A stretch of DNA of 64,000 nt from Isoetes taiwanensis (GCA_021234155.1 JAJEKV010000049.1:5387001-5451000); one strand, 5' to 3'; positions 23,400 through 35,430 are shown, counted from the first letter of the stretch. The notes: generated by a model not told the origin, from the sequence alone. A program made the numbers and translations.

Positions 23400-24720
23400 T
23401 CACTCATTTTGCCCTATTAGCATTGACCAGCAATTTTAGGGTTTTTAGGATCGTTAGGTTATTTAGAAGGATGTAGCAATTTAGGGATGGTCGCCATCTC
23501 TTCCGCCCAAACTTTTCTTCCTTTGTCATATGTGGCATTAGAAGCCACCATGATAAATCGAGGTGGCATCATCTCGGATCAATAAGGAGTTTAATGTCTT
23601 AAATCCTTACTCTGAAGTTCAAGCACTTTAATCGAAAGTACAAGATGGTGAGAATATATCTAGCTCTTCCTTCATTTCTTTCCTATCAGGACAGAAAAAA
23701 AGGAATTTTTGTATTTCGGGTGTTCAAACTAGGCTCATTTTTGTTTTTTCCAACAAATATTTTATTCTTGCATGCTAGAGTTGGTGCAGCCTTTCCATGG
23801 CGATGGTTTTTTCTACTCTTGATTTGGGTTGAAACTTAATGTGGTTTCAGTGGAGACTTGATGTAGTTCAAAACTACATAAAGTTTCCATTGAAACCGTA
23901 TTAAGCTTCCATGGATACTACGTTAGGTTTTCTTTAGTGAAAACCTTGTAAGGTTTCCAATATAGAAACTATACGTAGTTTACTTTTTGGGAAAACTCCA
24001 TAAGGTTTGCACTTTTTAAAATAAAATGAAAGAGTCTAGGCATGTATGTAAGATCTTGTGGCACATTTGCAAGATTGTATGACAACATATAAATCTACCC
24101 ACATGTGTAAGATACCAAATGCATTAATGGTGTTCTTTTAGCGTGAGGAGCACGCCAACATTTTGAATGTTTGTTCACCCAAATCGAATGTTAGAATGTT
24201 AGAATTCTGAATTTTAGAATGTTTTTGCACCAGATTGCAACCCTTGTGTCGTCTAGCCTAAGTTTGCTTATGCGTTAAAGTTCTAATATGTAATTTAAAG
24301 GGGCTGGGTTACAGGCACCCGCAACACAGACAGGACCGATGCCGCAGTTCTACGACAGACTGCATCGAGTTATACCTTGTTTTTAGTAATCTGCCCAAAA
24401 ATCCACCAAAATTGTCTCCTTTAGCAGCTGGATATGCATATCCCATTCTTTTAGATCCTAATCCGAAGCTAAATCAACTATAGGGTGATGGCACAGCATG
24501 CGCAAAAAACAGGGTCTCAACAGGGTTGGCAACAGGGCAAGAAACACCATCGCTGGGAAGATTTGAGGGTAGTTTCTGAATCAATAGAAAGAAACACATA
24601 TTCCATTCTTACAGATATGAACTTACACGAAATACCATGAAGAAATCACCAAGAAGTACTCTTATGTAGAAGAACACGCCAGTGTCTCAAAATCCCGCTC
24701 AGAATCGAATGCTGTTGCTG
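23400..24720. other. Intergenic, no supported gene
   Basis: Holds repeated short phrases such as GAAAC(T/C)(A/G)TACGTAGTTT and AAGGTTTCCA around 23.85-24.0 kb, which recur weakly at 25.64-25.70 kb. No coding region recognised. Confidence 0.4.
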
Positions 24721-24728
24721 CATATTCT

Positions 24729-25023
24729 AAACGAGGCGCACCTTGGACTACCATAGTCGTCGGATTCGTTGATCCTACGACCCAGATCGTATGTTGGGGC
24801 ATGGGAGCACTTTTCGTTTCGCTTATAGTCATTTATGATTGGAGGCGCCTATTATTTTGAAATTTGAAATACGATTTTGCCTAAGGTTTTGAGAGAATAT
24901 TGAACCTCTATACGGCTTTGCCTAAGATTTTAGAATTTGAAATACGGAGGCTCGAACCTCTACCAAAATAACTCAATGTCCTAATAAGGCTACTTTAACC
25001 AATATGCCCAGTGAGCTAATGTG
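24729..25023 (-). repeat. Dispersed repeat with tRNA-like head, copy 2 (tandem unit 1)
   Basis: Minus strand: TTAGCTCACTGGGC (A box) then GGTTCGAGCCTCC (B box) and a body ending at ACGAGGCGCA (24,731). The next copy follows directly, offset by 298 bases and nearly identical, so this is a recent tandem duplication. It matches the older copy at 1.5-1.96 kb. Confidence 0.75.
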
Positions 25024-25475
25024 AACGAGGCGCACCTTTTGACTACCACCACGTCGTCGGATTAAATCGATCCTACGACCCAGATCGTATGTTGGGGCAT
25101 GGGAGCACTTCTCGTTTCGCCTATAGTCATTTATGATTGGAGGCGTCTATGATTTTGAAATTTGAAATACGATTTCGCCTAAGGTTTTGAGAGAATATTG
25201 AACCTCTATACGGCTTTGCCTAAGATTTTAGAATTTGAAATACGGAGGCTCGAACCTCTACCAAAATAACTCAATGTCCTAATAAGGCTACTTTAACCAA
25301 TATGCCCAGTGAGCTAATGTGATTATTTTTTATCTTGAATCTATGTTTTTTTTTTTTTTTTTTTTAACACCCCATTCAATTGATTTAGGGATATATGCTA
25401 TGGTTTCAGGAATTGTTATTTTTTACATCCATATCAAATCCCCGTGGAACCCCCTGTTATTTTGCTACATATTGT
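25024..25475 (-). repeat. Dispersed repeat with tRNA-like head, copy 3 (tandem unit 2 plus shared flank)
   Basis: Same body as 24,729-25,023 at 298-base offset. Beyond the head it continues with a poly-T tract (25,347-25,366) and ATATGCTATGG...GAACCCCCTGTTATTTTGC, which also flank the copy at 1.83-1.96 kb. The CCCCCTGTTATT.TGCTACATA phrase appears a further time at 58.16-58.18 kb. Confidence 0.7.
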
Positions 25476-25479
25476 TGAA

Positions 25480-28400
25480 AAATGCTAAAATTTTAGAAAT
25501 GAGAGAAGAATGCTTCCTTGTGCATTAAATGCTACCGAATTTGTTTACAAGCAAAAGATTTACTGGCGGATATGGAAGCGCAGATGGGCAAGACTGAAAT
25601 TATTAAAATGTGAATGAAAAAGAAGGTTTGAAATGAAATTGGATATAGTTTCTAATGAAACTATATGTAGTTTCCACATTGAAACTAAAAATAGTTTCAT
25701 ATTCTTGGGAGGATAACCCTGATCAGGCGTAGATAAAGTTATCATCTCCATGGCGTTTTCGCATATCTATGTCAATTAAGCCAAAGAAAAGAAAACGAAA
25801 AGGACCAAGAGTATAGATTACTGGACATCTGTGATTGTGGAAGTCATTTTGCTTGCTATAAAATTAGAAACAAGTCTGAGATTTAATTTCTTTTGCTTGC
25901 TATAAAAAAGTCTGAGCTTTTAAGTTTTTTTTGTCAAGAAAAATTAGTCTTTGTAGATAAAACTTAAGGCATTGATGATGACAAGCAGCCTACGTTCCGT
26001 CCATCTTATTATCTGCTAGTGTTTTATATAATTCAGCTGATTTAATTAACATCCATGAAAATCATAAAGTACCATTGTTGATGCCGCAGTTAATATGTGT
26101 CTTTAAAGGCTATTTTAATATCCAAAATTAGGGTATAAACGAGGATATTTCTGAGTACTTTGACAGTCCATGGAAAACTATAGCTCATTTTGACGTGGCC
26201 AAATGGCTGGTTGATATATGTTCTAAAAAATGCATTATTATGGCCCTGATCACAGTAAGTGACACGACCTCATTTCCGTAAGTTCTTCTTGCGAAGTTTT
26301 GGATTGCCTCAAGAATCGGCCTTCATAAGCTTCCATTCATTTTTATCCGTCAATATAAGCTTTAGGTCTAGAATGTCGGGTCTCCAATTTTTCTGTTCTT
26401 CCTTTTGCTCTTTCTCTATTTTCTTTCTTTGACAGGTATATTTGGTTAACTCCCGGCATGTATATTTGGTCAACTCCTCCATGCTTCACTTGTGCAGGCC
26501 CTCTGTGCAATTTCAACATTATTTATGGGAATCTTGTACAGCGTTGGGGCATTTTACTTGAAAGGTGCATGTAGAATATATGATATGCCTTGATATGTAA
26601 CCATTTTTATCAAGGAAGGGGGTATAATTGGTTAAATCTCTAAGCATATCATGTATTAAGCATACATGCATATAGGATCCTTTTCTGTCAAGGAAGAGCC
26701 TATTACATACTTGGCATAGAACGGAACAGTTTTAGGAATGGCAAGCCTCAAGGAACGGGTACGGCTAGCTCATTTGAACGGAACGAAACGGAACGGCATT
26801 TCTTCAAAAAACTAGTTAAAATGATCAGAAACAATAAAATCTTTTAGAACATGACCTCCAAATAGTTAATTCGTGACAATAAAGACTCAAAGTGCTTAAA
26901 AAGCTACTTTAGGAATAAGTAATTCAAACCATAATAAACAAAGCACTTGATCATAACACTTGAAAGAAAACTCAAACTATAATAAACAAAGCACTTGATC
27001 ATAAACACACGAAAGAAATTATAAGCTAAACCTTTCCCTTTAGGAATAGAATAGAATAGAATAGGTTTTTAGCGTCCACGGAGACCAATTGGCCTATGGG
27101 ACCCAAACAAAAAGAGAGCAGCAAGCGTATTACTGACAGGATTAAAAAACCCCCGCCCTGAAGGGTTTTCGAGGGAAAAACCTTTAGGAGTAAAATATGA
27201 AATTGAAAACATGAACTTCATATAAGCGTATGTTATCCAACTGTGTATAGAATTATACCTGATCAATAAAGAAGACTAGCAAGCCAAAAGATGTACTGTG
27301 AGTAGGTATATTCTTTCCATCGATACATTAGATAAGATCAAGGAGAGAGTGAAGCAACAGATAGGCACCAGTGATTCTAGTAGCATAAGCCAAGACGCTG
27401 TGGTACCAAGGAAGGGAGCTACAAAAATCTCTAAATCTAACCCTAATATACAAATTCTAGAAAATGATTTGATTTGCTCCAGCTTATCAAAATCTCTAAG
27501 TCTAACCCTAATATATAAAACCCTAATATATACAGATTCTAGAAAATAATTCAATTTGCTTCAGCTTTGGTGTGTCACAAAATTTGTCAAAACAAATTTG
27601 CTCATAACGAAAAATGATCCAGTTTGCTTTGCTGGTGTATTAAAATTTTGCAATGAAGATTTGCATAGTTTCACTTACCTCAGGGCTGAAATTCGAACAG
27701 TAGCAGCAGATGCAGAAGTCTTGGTGCCGGTAAATGCTATTGCAGGTCCGATTATAGTAGGTGGAAAAAATACCTCCCCAAGAATCGGGAACAAACGGTG
27801 GTCTTCAATTTCCACTTTTTTCTTGGCGGTAATTCTTAGTTTGGCGTTCTTTGCCCTGAGTCTACATTTTCTGTTCTCCTTGGATTGATGATCATTCTAA
27901 AATTTTCTGAGTAGTTCCATTAGATTCACAATTTTTGACAAGCTCAAGGTACAAGAACTCCCAGCCTCCTCAATTGTGAATTACATTATCTTGAGGCATG
28001 GACTTAAAATGGCTTGATTGATATTAGTATTAATTACCGATTTTCCTTAAAAATCTCGTCAAGGCATTTGTATCGCTTGTGTTCAAAAGCTTTAGTATTT
28101 CTTTATCATGCAATACATCTCTAGCAAGCATTCCAGAACTGAAGTAGTCTAGTACAAGACTGTCCGAAGGGCAAAGTTTCAGAACTGTAGTCGAGTGCAA
28201 GGTTGTCAGAAGGGCAGGAAGTTGTGGCTTGGGCTGACTTGATTCTTAAGTGCTCGCCTTCCATGCCTTGCCGAGTTGTAGTTGAACTTCATGCCATAAG
28301 CTTCTTAACCATGGATTCTGTTTTGGGGATAACGACGTCTTGAACGTGCTTAGGAACTGGTGGCACCTTTTGAGGGCGCTCATCGTAAAATCTAAGATCC

Positions 28401-28560
28401 AGATCTTCAACATTGTTCGTGCCAACATGGGATATCTTAATAGCCTATGTGAGAGATTGTGGTTCTCATGTTGCCTGAAGAAGTAGATGTTTCATATTAT
28501 TTTTTTTTTTTTTTTTTTTTTTAATTGAAGGCCGATGTGTATATTTATGTATAGATAAAT
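25480..28560. other. Intergenic with a few exon-like scraps, no gene named
   Basis: Two stretches look exon-like but I cannot assign them. On the plus strand, 26,465-26,563 gives a hydrophobic peptide (ALCAISTLFMGILYSVGAFY) between a CAG acceptor and an AAAG/GTGCAT donor. About 26,170-26,252 gives HFDVAKWLVDICSKK before ACA/GTAAGT. On the minus strand, about 28,290-28,430 reads NNVEDLDLRFYDERPQK and VPPVPKHVQDVVIPKTES. Short direct duplications lie at 26.93/26.97 kb and at 27.42/27.49 kb (AATCTCTAA(A/G)TCTAACCCTAATAT). A T22 run lies at about 28.50-28.52 kb. Confidence 0.35.
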
Positions 28561-29323
28561 TTATAAAAATTACGTTTTACAAAGAAGTATAACCCAATTG
28601 TTTTTTTAAAAAAGTGGATGAACATAGAAAATGAGTAGCACAGCTCAGATATAGAGGATGCAACCGAAAATGGAAGGATGATTTGAGATTAGAATTTTTG
28701 GTCTTTCGACCCCTTTCCCTGACTATAGTAGTAAGAGTGCAGAAGACGCAGAGGTAGGAGTCCACTTTCGCCATATTAAATCTTCCCTTGTTGTCTTTAG
28801 CTCCGCACAATAAGGCTCTTCTAACGTCCGGGTTATGATCGCAGCAACAATTACAAAGGCAAAGTTTATTGTGCCCATAGATATCCGGAGGTCCGAACAC
28901 CTTGAGCCATTCTCGATTGGTACTGGGGTTGATTCGCTTCCAAGATAGAGAATTCAAAAGAAAGGTTTTGAAGTACAAAGCTGTCTTAAATTTAGCATAG
29001 AAAGAGAGAAGTCCCAAAGAGTTTCAAGAGGTTGTGAAGAAGGTAATATCAGATTTTGTTCCATACAATTACACGTCACATTGACATGCCAATCAGTTTA
29101 AACAGTGTGTGTTACCATTTCCAGAAGATACAATTGTATCTGTTATTGACTTTGCAAAAAGTAAGAGCATCAAAATCCAGAATGAGCCCTAGTCAATGCA
29201 TTGGCACACAGACCAAGTTTCTATACTTGTTAACATAACATATAGATATGACAAGAGTGTTGATATTCATATTCATGTGCAGACAAAAGAACACTGTCTA
29301 AAGAAGAAAAAAAAAATACAAGA

Positions 29324-29915
29324 TTGAAGCAGATCAGGAATAGACTCAACAATTATAGGAAGATTATAAAAGAGACTCACGTTTACATTTCTGATGATAA
29401 AGTACATGACTCATTATTTGTAGAGCACTGCCTACAAAGGCATGCTGCATGGCTTAAGGAACAGAGAATAAAGTATGAGAAGCATTGGGTATGGAGTGAT
29501 GGCTGCTCATTACAATTCAAGTCAACAAAATCATTTTTTTCATAGGCATATATTACACAATGAATGAGAAGGAGGTTGTGTGCAACTACATTGCCACTGC
29601 TCACGGTAAAGATGAACATGATGGTGCAGGTGCTGTTATGAAAGGGATGCTAGGTAAAGAACAACTCAAACCCAATGGTGTACAACTGAGACATGCTAAA
29701 GATATTGTAAAATTTTTGTGTACATATTTCAGCAATCTACCAATTGATGAAACAAATGAGATCAATTTTTTTTTTTTTGGAAATTGAACCTGCAGTTGTG
29801 CAAATATGAAGGAATATAAAATTGAGACAGTTAAGGGCACAAAGAAGATTCACTATACCAGACCTGACAGGCTTGCTCATATATCTCTCTCAAACAATTG
29901 CGAACGATAGTTGAG
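29324..29915 (+). pseudogene. Transposon-like gene relic with WSDG..QFK and HGK..HDGAGA motifs
   Basis: Two frames give HVYISDDKVHDSLFVEHCLQ, then HWVWSDGCSLQFKSTKSF (29.48-29.53 kb), then YIATAHGKDEHDGAGAVMKG and KEQLKPNGVQLRHAKDIVKF (29.59-29.72 kb), then KIETVKGTKKIHYTRPD (29.82-29.87 kb). From general knowledge, a protein family with SDG..xQFK....HGK...DGxGAxxK occurs in multiple copies in seed-free plants and animals and is probably transposon-derived, although its superfamily is unclear to me. It needs at least two frame changes (near 29,540 and 29,775, the latter at a T11 run) and lacks start and end, so it is a relic. The LINE fragment follows immediately on the same strand. Confidence 0.5.
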
Positions 29916-29919
29916 CCAG

Positions 29920-30533
29920 ATATGCGACATAATGCCATTCAGAATTATAAGTCTGTTTTGAAATGCAAGAAGGCACGCTTTGTTGCTGAGCATTAGAAGC
30001 AAATGTTTGAATTACTGCTACGTGAGCCTCGGACCTTCTGGCGCAAAATATTATATCGACCACCTCCTACTCTTGGACATATTTCTATGCAGCAATGGGA
30101 TGAGCGATTGGTCCACTTATATGATCATCCTGGGGTCCTTAATTCTGTGCCTCCTTTGGTAGGTGATATTCTTCAATTCACAGAGGAAGAAGTCAAAGAA
30201 GGACTGCGGCATCTATCTAATTGCAAGTCTCCTGATGTTCAAGGTTTGCAAGCAGAATTGCTTAAATGGGTGGGTCCGCTATTGCTTCCAATCATCACTA
30301 CTCTTTTAAATCAAGCTTTACAAGAAGGCTTGCCAGAAACTTGGGCTGTCAGTAAGGTTGTACCAATTTACAAAGCAGGTGATAAGCATGACCCTTCTAA
30401 TTATCGCATGATCATGGTAAGTTCCATATTTTCAAAGCTCTTAGCCAGTCTTACTGAGAAGCAGTTGACATCATGGGCAGAATATACTGGTGTACGTGCT
30501 GTAGGACAGGCAGGCTTTCGTGATAAAAACTGA
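29920..30533 (+). mobile_element. 5'-truncated LINE: N-terminal reverse transcriptase fragment
   Basis: About 176 codons are open from 30,003 and extend back to 29,920 through one stop. The block FTEEEVKEGLRHLSNCKSPD corresponds to the non-LTR reverse transcriptase motif (KA.G.DG). It is followed by GLQAELLKW, PIITTLLNQALQEGLPETW, VSKVVPIYKAGDKHDPSNYR (like VPIFKKGD...NYRPI) and RAVGQAGFR (like QxGFR). The D of the conserved DG is replaced (SPDVQG). The fragment stops right after QAGFRDKN, before the palm FADD box, so it is truncated at both ends. It belongs to a non-LTR element; lineage was not determined. Confidence 0.85.
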
Positions 30534-30539
30534 GCAAAA

Positions 30540-32380
30540 TATATATTCTTAATTCAAATGTCTAGCAAGATTTATCATTAACAACTTGACATGACATAAT
30601 CCTGAAGCACAACATAGGGTATATACCTTTAATTACTGATATGCAGAAATTATGCAACCCTCTTCTCACACCTTAGGATACTAAAGGTCTGGCCTCCATT
30701 TCCTGAAGAAATGTCCATCTCCAAGCCAATTTGATCACATTTGAGGAACAAAGACATCATCTAAGTATGTACGACCATCACACTCTTGCAACAACTAGGC
30801 CTAGACTGGTAGTCTATAATATTCAAGACCTGCTCATCCATATATCTAAACACTGCCACAGTATGCATAGCATTTAGAGGCATTTCTCTCATGTTTTGTT
30901 TACAAAAAGAAACCTCAACTATCATGCAACCCCTTTTCCACATAAAAACCAACAACAAGAATAGACAATGGAGTCCTGTGTCGTTGCTGGGCTACAGTGA
31001 GTGCACCCGTCCGCCCTAGTTTGATTGCAATGAGTGCAGCCATACGGCTTGGCCACATTAGGTGCAGCCTATTCAAAACAAAACTATTCTGACAAAGTCT
31101 AAACGTCGGAGCGGGGCTAGCATGTGCCATAAAGCTGGAACGGAGATAACCTCCAGCCTATACATCTTCAGCATACAAACAACCGGTCTGCTGATGTAAT
31201 GGAGCTTCCAGATACGATTAGGCTGTAGGAGAAGCAAGGATGTTCTTACCACAACATCTTGGATAAAAAGAACTCTGAAAGCTAAGGCGAGCTTAAAGGA
31301 AGATTCTCTGCAACAAGGCTGTTTTAAGCCATTCAGATGGTGTAACAATTATTTTCTCAATCTCAACCATTGAACAAAGTAGTAAAAAGTGGGCTTAATA
31401 TTGATCATCTATCCTTGATCCACAATATTTGAAAGATTCTTACCATTTCATCTCAAGATCTTGTAAGCTATATGTACCCCATTTTTTTCCAAGAAAGTAT
31501 ATGCAGTACCTCACACCAAGAGCTTCAAAGGCATGCATTTTAAAGGACACATATATTTTTATTTTCAATATTTCATTGTGCGAGATTCTTAAGTGGGCCA
31601 TTATATTATTGGCACACCTCTCAAATTCTAAATGATGTTTGGATTGCTTTTTTAATCTATTTACATGTCAAATTGACCGCTATGTTTTTCTAAAGAATAG
31701 GCGTGGGATATTCATTGGTCGGTTCGTCTTATTATTATTGTTCATGTCTTGACTCGAAGTTTGACAAGTGCACAAGGAATCCCATCATAATTGAACACAT
31801 AAAGATTTCGTGTGGAGTGTACTAAGGTTAATTTTAGTAGCAACTTTTGTCATAATTGTGGGCTCCCTTTAAGTGAGATCTAGAAAAAAAGGGAAGTCCG
31901 AAATATGATGAAAGAGCAAGAAAGTAGCACCAATTTCTTAATCACAAAATATTCAAGCCACATAAAGCCAACATGGAGCAAGAATGTAGCACCATTCCTT
32001 AATCACAAAATATTCAAGCCATAGAAAGCCAACATGAAGCATGAGTGGTCGAAGGCCAATGAAATGTCCATTCCGTTAAGATGGGATCATATATTTGCTG
32101 GAGTTGAGTAGCAGTAATTTATTTTTGGACCTTGAAATTGCATATTTTTGTTGGATTTGTTGTTAATTTCTTATGATACCTTTTATGATGATGATGAAAT
32201 TTTAACGTCCACGAGAAGCTGTAGCTTATGGCGGGGATGGATTCGTAGGAGCATTTCAAACAATTAACAAATTGACAAGCCCATAGGACATTTAGCACAC
32301 ACTTCTCAACCACATGAAGGGGATAAGGGGATTTTTTTTTCTTCCAACGTGGCATTCTATGTGCAACCTGGACGCTTAAT
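30540..32380. other. Intergenic; one duplicated 65-bp segment
   Basis: A direct duplication lies at about 31,915-31,980 and 31,981-32,045 (AGCACCA..TTCCTTAATCACAAAATATTCAAGCC). No protein or RNA gene recognised. Its right end runs into the promoter of the carrier gene. Confidence 0.45.
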
Positions 32381-32384
32381 TTTC

Positions 32385-32430
32385 CACGTGGCCTGAACAC
32401 GTGGCCAAGACCAGACCACCATATTTATCC
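32385..32430 (+). promoter_or_regulatory. Two G-boxes and a TATA-like box upstream of the carrier gene
   Basis: CACGTG occurs at 32,385-32,390 and 32,398-32,403, and ATATTTATCC at 32,421-32,430. G-boxes bind bZIP and bHLH factors and are common near light- or stress-regulated plant promoters. The spacing to a start site near 32,450-32,460 fits. A 5' leader intron is likely: AAG/GTAACC near 32,525, with an acceptor TAGTAGCAG near 32,805. Transcript evidence would be needed. Confidence 0.5.
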
Positions 32431-32853
32431 CAACCTCTGTTCTTAACCTCGTGGCTATGGCCTCTCTCTCTGGCGACCGCAGGCCAGAAGGGTGCCGGTC
32501 CTCTTAATTGACATCCATTGCGAAGGTAACCTCCATTCGTCCTCCTTTTGTCGCAGATCTCTAAATTCTAGATTGATAGATTGATAATCCGTTCCAGCAG
32601 CCAGAGTGCTGTTTTTTTGTTTGTCCAATCCTTATATTTCAACCCTGTACATCCCCTTGAAGGTCTGCGGTTCTTCAAACCGCCCCATGTATTTATTCTG
32701 GTTCATTTCACGATTTGTTCTTCATGGAGATGAGAAAACGCGGTGCAAGAAGCTGGTGCCATTTCCTGAATCTGCCTTACGAATAAATAGCTCAATTTAG
32801 TAGCAGTACTCAAGCTTTTACAGTAACTGGAGTAAAGATCAAGAAAAGATATT

Positions 32854-34351
32854 ATGGCAGGAGTTCAAAGTCCTCCTGGGAGTTTCAAGCAACCCATGGG
32901 AATGACTGCATCAGTAAAGATAGGGTCAATGAAAAAAGGAAATCAAATAGCTTCCGCCATGCCTCTACTTATGTGTTCAACTATGGAAGCACTTGCAGTC
33001 ACCAAGCAGCAGGTCATGAGTAATGAGCTCAGTGGGTTGCAATTTGGAATCAGAGTATTATGTCCTCAGATTGAGGATTTTAGAGAAGAACTTATGATTG
33101 AACCATTGACTCCTAAAGAGGTTCAGAGAGAACAAAAAATTGAGAAAAGGCCTCGCCAAACTGGAGTTCAACTAAAAGTTAAAGTAGGGAATGCATCTTT
33201 GAAAAGGCTGTTGAGTGGTGCATTTGCTGGGGCGGTATCCAGAACTGTAGTAGCACCACTCGAGACCATTCGGACGCATTTGATGGTTGGCAACAATGGC
33301 CATAGTTTGTCTTCTGTTTTTACAAACATCATGGAGAATGAGGGATGGAAGGGCCTTTTTCGTGGCAACGGTATTAACGTCATTAGAGTTGCTCCTAGCA
33401 AAGCCATTGAGGTAAGAATTTAATGCCTTTGTTTCCACTCTGTCTATGTTTGAATGTATTGTTTATGCTGATGGATTATGTTAATTATATTTTGCAGCTT
33501 TTTGTATATGACACTGCAAAGAAGGCATTGACACAAAAGTCAGGGGAACCTTTTCAATTACCATTACCAATATCCACAGTTGCTGGTGCAACTGCAGGAG
33601 TATGTTCCACTTTGTGCACTTATCCTTTAGAGCTTCTGAAGACCCGCCTAACTGTACAAGTAAGTTCTTTATAATTTCACATGGATTTAGCTGCTTCTTT
33701 TCTAGAGTTTCACATTGGCCCTCCATGTTTGTTAAATTAGGTGTTTAAATGTTGTAAAAAAAGTGGATATTACTGCAGTCATGGTGCTGCAAAAGGTTAT
33801 ACTATTATAGTCACATATTCTGGAAACGGCTGATAAGATAACTGATTTACTGATTCACATTCTCTATTTACTTTTACCAGAGGGGTGTGTATGAAAACTT
33901 GTTACATGCTTTTGTAACAATCATTCAACAGGAAGGACCAAAGGAATTATACAGAGGACTTGTACCCAGTCTGATTGGGGTGGTACCTTATACAGCAACA
34001 AACTATTTTGCGTATGAGAGTTTGCGGAAATTATATAGGAAGTTAACTAAGGAGGATAGAATTGGAAATCTGGCAACATTGCTGATAGGTTCCGCTGCTG
34101 GTGTTATTTCAAGTAGTGCCACCTTTCCCCTCGAAGTTGCTAGGAAACAAATGCAAGTTGGAGCACTCAGTGGAAGGCAGGTATATCATAATGTCTTCCA
34201 TGCACTTTCTTCAATCCTGGAGCAGCAAGGGCCTATTGGTCTTTATCGAGGTTTGGGTGCAAGTTGTATCAAGTTAATGCCAGCTGCAGGAATTTCTTTT
34301 ATGTGCTATGAGGCTTGTAAAAGGATCTTGATCGAGGAAGAAAGCAGTTAG
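32854..34351 (+). CDS. BT1: Mitochondrial carrier family protein, BT1-type adenine nucleotide transporter (3 coding exons)
   Basis: Exons 32,854-33,411, 33,498-33,659 and 33,881-34,351 join in frame (GAG/GTAAGA, GCAG/CTT; CAA/GTAAGT, CCAG/AGG) to 396 codons plus stop, close to BT1-type carriers (about 390-440 aa). The three carrier repeats each carry the Px[DE]xx[RK] signature: PLETIRTHL (about residue 147), PLELLKTRL (about 231) and PLEVARKQM (about 331). The second half-motifs GWKGLFRGNGINVIRVAPSK, GPKELYRGL and GPIGLYRGLG are also present, so six transmembrane helices are expected. The first 120 residues form a non-conserved, Ser/Lys-containing extension, as in Brittle-1 proteins targeted to plastids, mitochondria or both. 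BT1 proteins move adenylates or ADP-glucose across the inner envelope or mitochondrial membrane; substrate and location cannot be read from sequence. No stops or frameshifts. The first ATG after in-frame stops was chosen. Confidence 0.93.
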
Positions 34352-35190
34352 GAATGGAAACCAAGACTGCTTATTTTCATCCTGGATATTTCTCAAATTT
34401 CTACACACTGCAGAAATAATCTCTGTGTACAGGTCATGGCATCCATCATGTTAATTGCCTGCCTTTCTATCGAAAAGTCTAAATCTTCAACACTAGCAGA
34501 GCTCTTTAATGTTTGGCTCAAATCAGTGTGGATTGCTTCTATGCTTCTGCCATACAATTTTGAAAAAGACGTTCAGCCACATTACTTTTAAACGTAATTG
34601 TTATCAGGAATATTTTTTTCTTAAAACTGGATGTTACTGATAAATGGGAGTTCACCATTATTCGTGGGCCTACAAGACATCGAACTACTTTGAAACAAGG
34701 AAGCAATCTTCAGATAAAGCAGGCACCAGAGATGAGCGAAAATATAATTGTAATGACTGTAATTAATGGGTAGTATCCAGCATGTCGGAATATACAACAG
34801 ATTCAAGGATTGAAATCATTACGAAAGCATATGATATACTTCAGTTTTAAGGCTTTTAATGGTTAAAAAATGTGGTTTCCGTTAAGAAATTTAAAATCTG
34901 TGGAATCCTGTTCTTTCAGTGGCAGAGATCTAATATTATGGTTGGTTGTTCGAGTCAGTTATGCATCAGCATGACCAATTTGTTCTAGCCATTGATCTTG
35001 TTATCAGAGTGCTATTAATTTTTATCAAGATTTGAGATCCTGGTTACGAATGGCAGATGGTGATATGTTTGGTTTTGTTTCATTTATATACCCTTACTAC
35101 AAATGAGATGGAATTGTTGACCAAAAACTGCTAGGTTGATATTTTGGGTTGAAGGAGAAGACAGTATGGATACATGCTGAAGGGCTAGAT
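34352..35190. other. Carrier 3' region and intergenic DNA
   Basis: The carrier's 3' UTR probably ends within about 300-500 bases of the stop; no canonical AATAAA stands out. No other feature seen. Confidence 0.4.
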
Positions 35191-35233
35191 AACATCCTGA
35201 GGTGTTATGGCCTAGAAGACATGGCCACGGTGG

Positions 35234-35301
35234 GCATGTGGCCACGAAATGCCGAGGTTGTACAGTTGTACAGCCAAGGCATTTCCTGGCCACATGGCCA
35301 T
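35234..35301. repeat. Imperfect inverted repeat (hairpin), arms about 31 bp
   Basis: ATGTGGCCACGAAATGCCGA on the left pairs with the reverse complement of CAAGGCATTTCCTGGCCACAT on the right with few mismatches and almost no loop (GTACAGTTGTAC centre). It lies directly before the P450-like fragment. It could be a small inverted duplication or a terminator-like transposon scar; function unknown. Confidence 0.6.
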
Positions 35302-35304
35302 TTC

Positions 35305-35430
35305 TGATGAGCCATTCACCGTCGCCTCTGGGATGTTCGATAATCGGCCACCAAAGCTTTTGCATCAGGATCTGCAACGTATTGCGCAGAAATATGGCCT
35401 CCTTGTGTTTCTTAGACAAAATATAGCCGT
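35305..35430 (+). pseudogene. Cytochrome P450 N-terminal fragment
   Basis: Two overlapping frames combine to SPSPLGCSIIG then NRPPKLLHQDLQRIAQKYG and LLVFLRQN. This matches the proline-rich hinge and first helix of plant microsomal P450s (PPGPxxxPIIGNL...PHxxLxxLAxKYGPLMxLRLG). Only this roughly 40-residue piece is present, and it needs one frameshift, so it is a fragment. The rest of a P450 was not found nearby. Confidence 0.5.
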
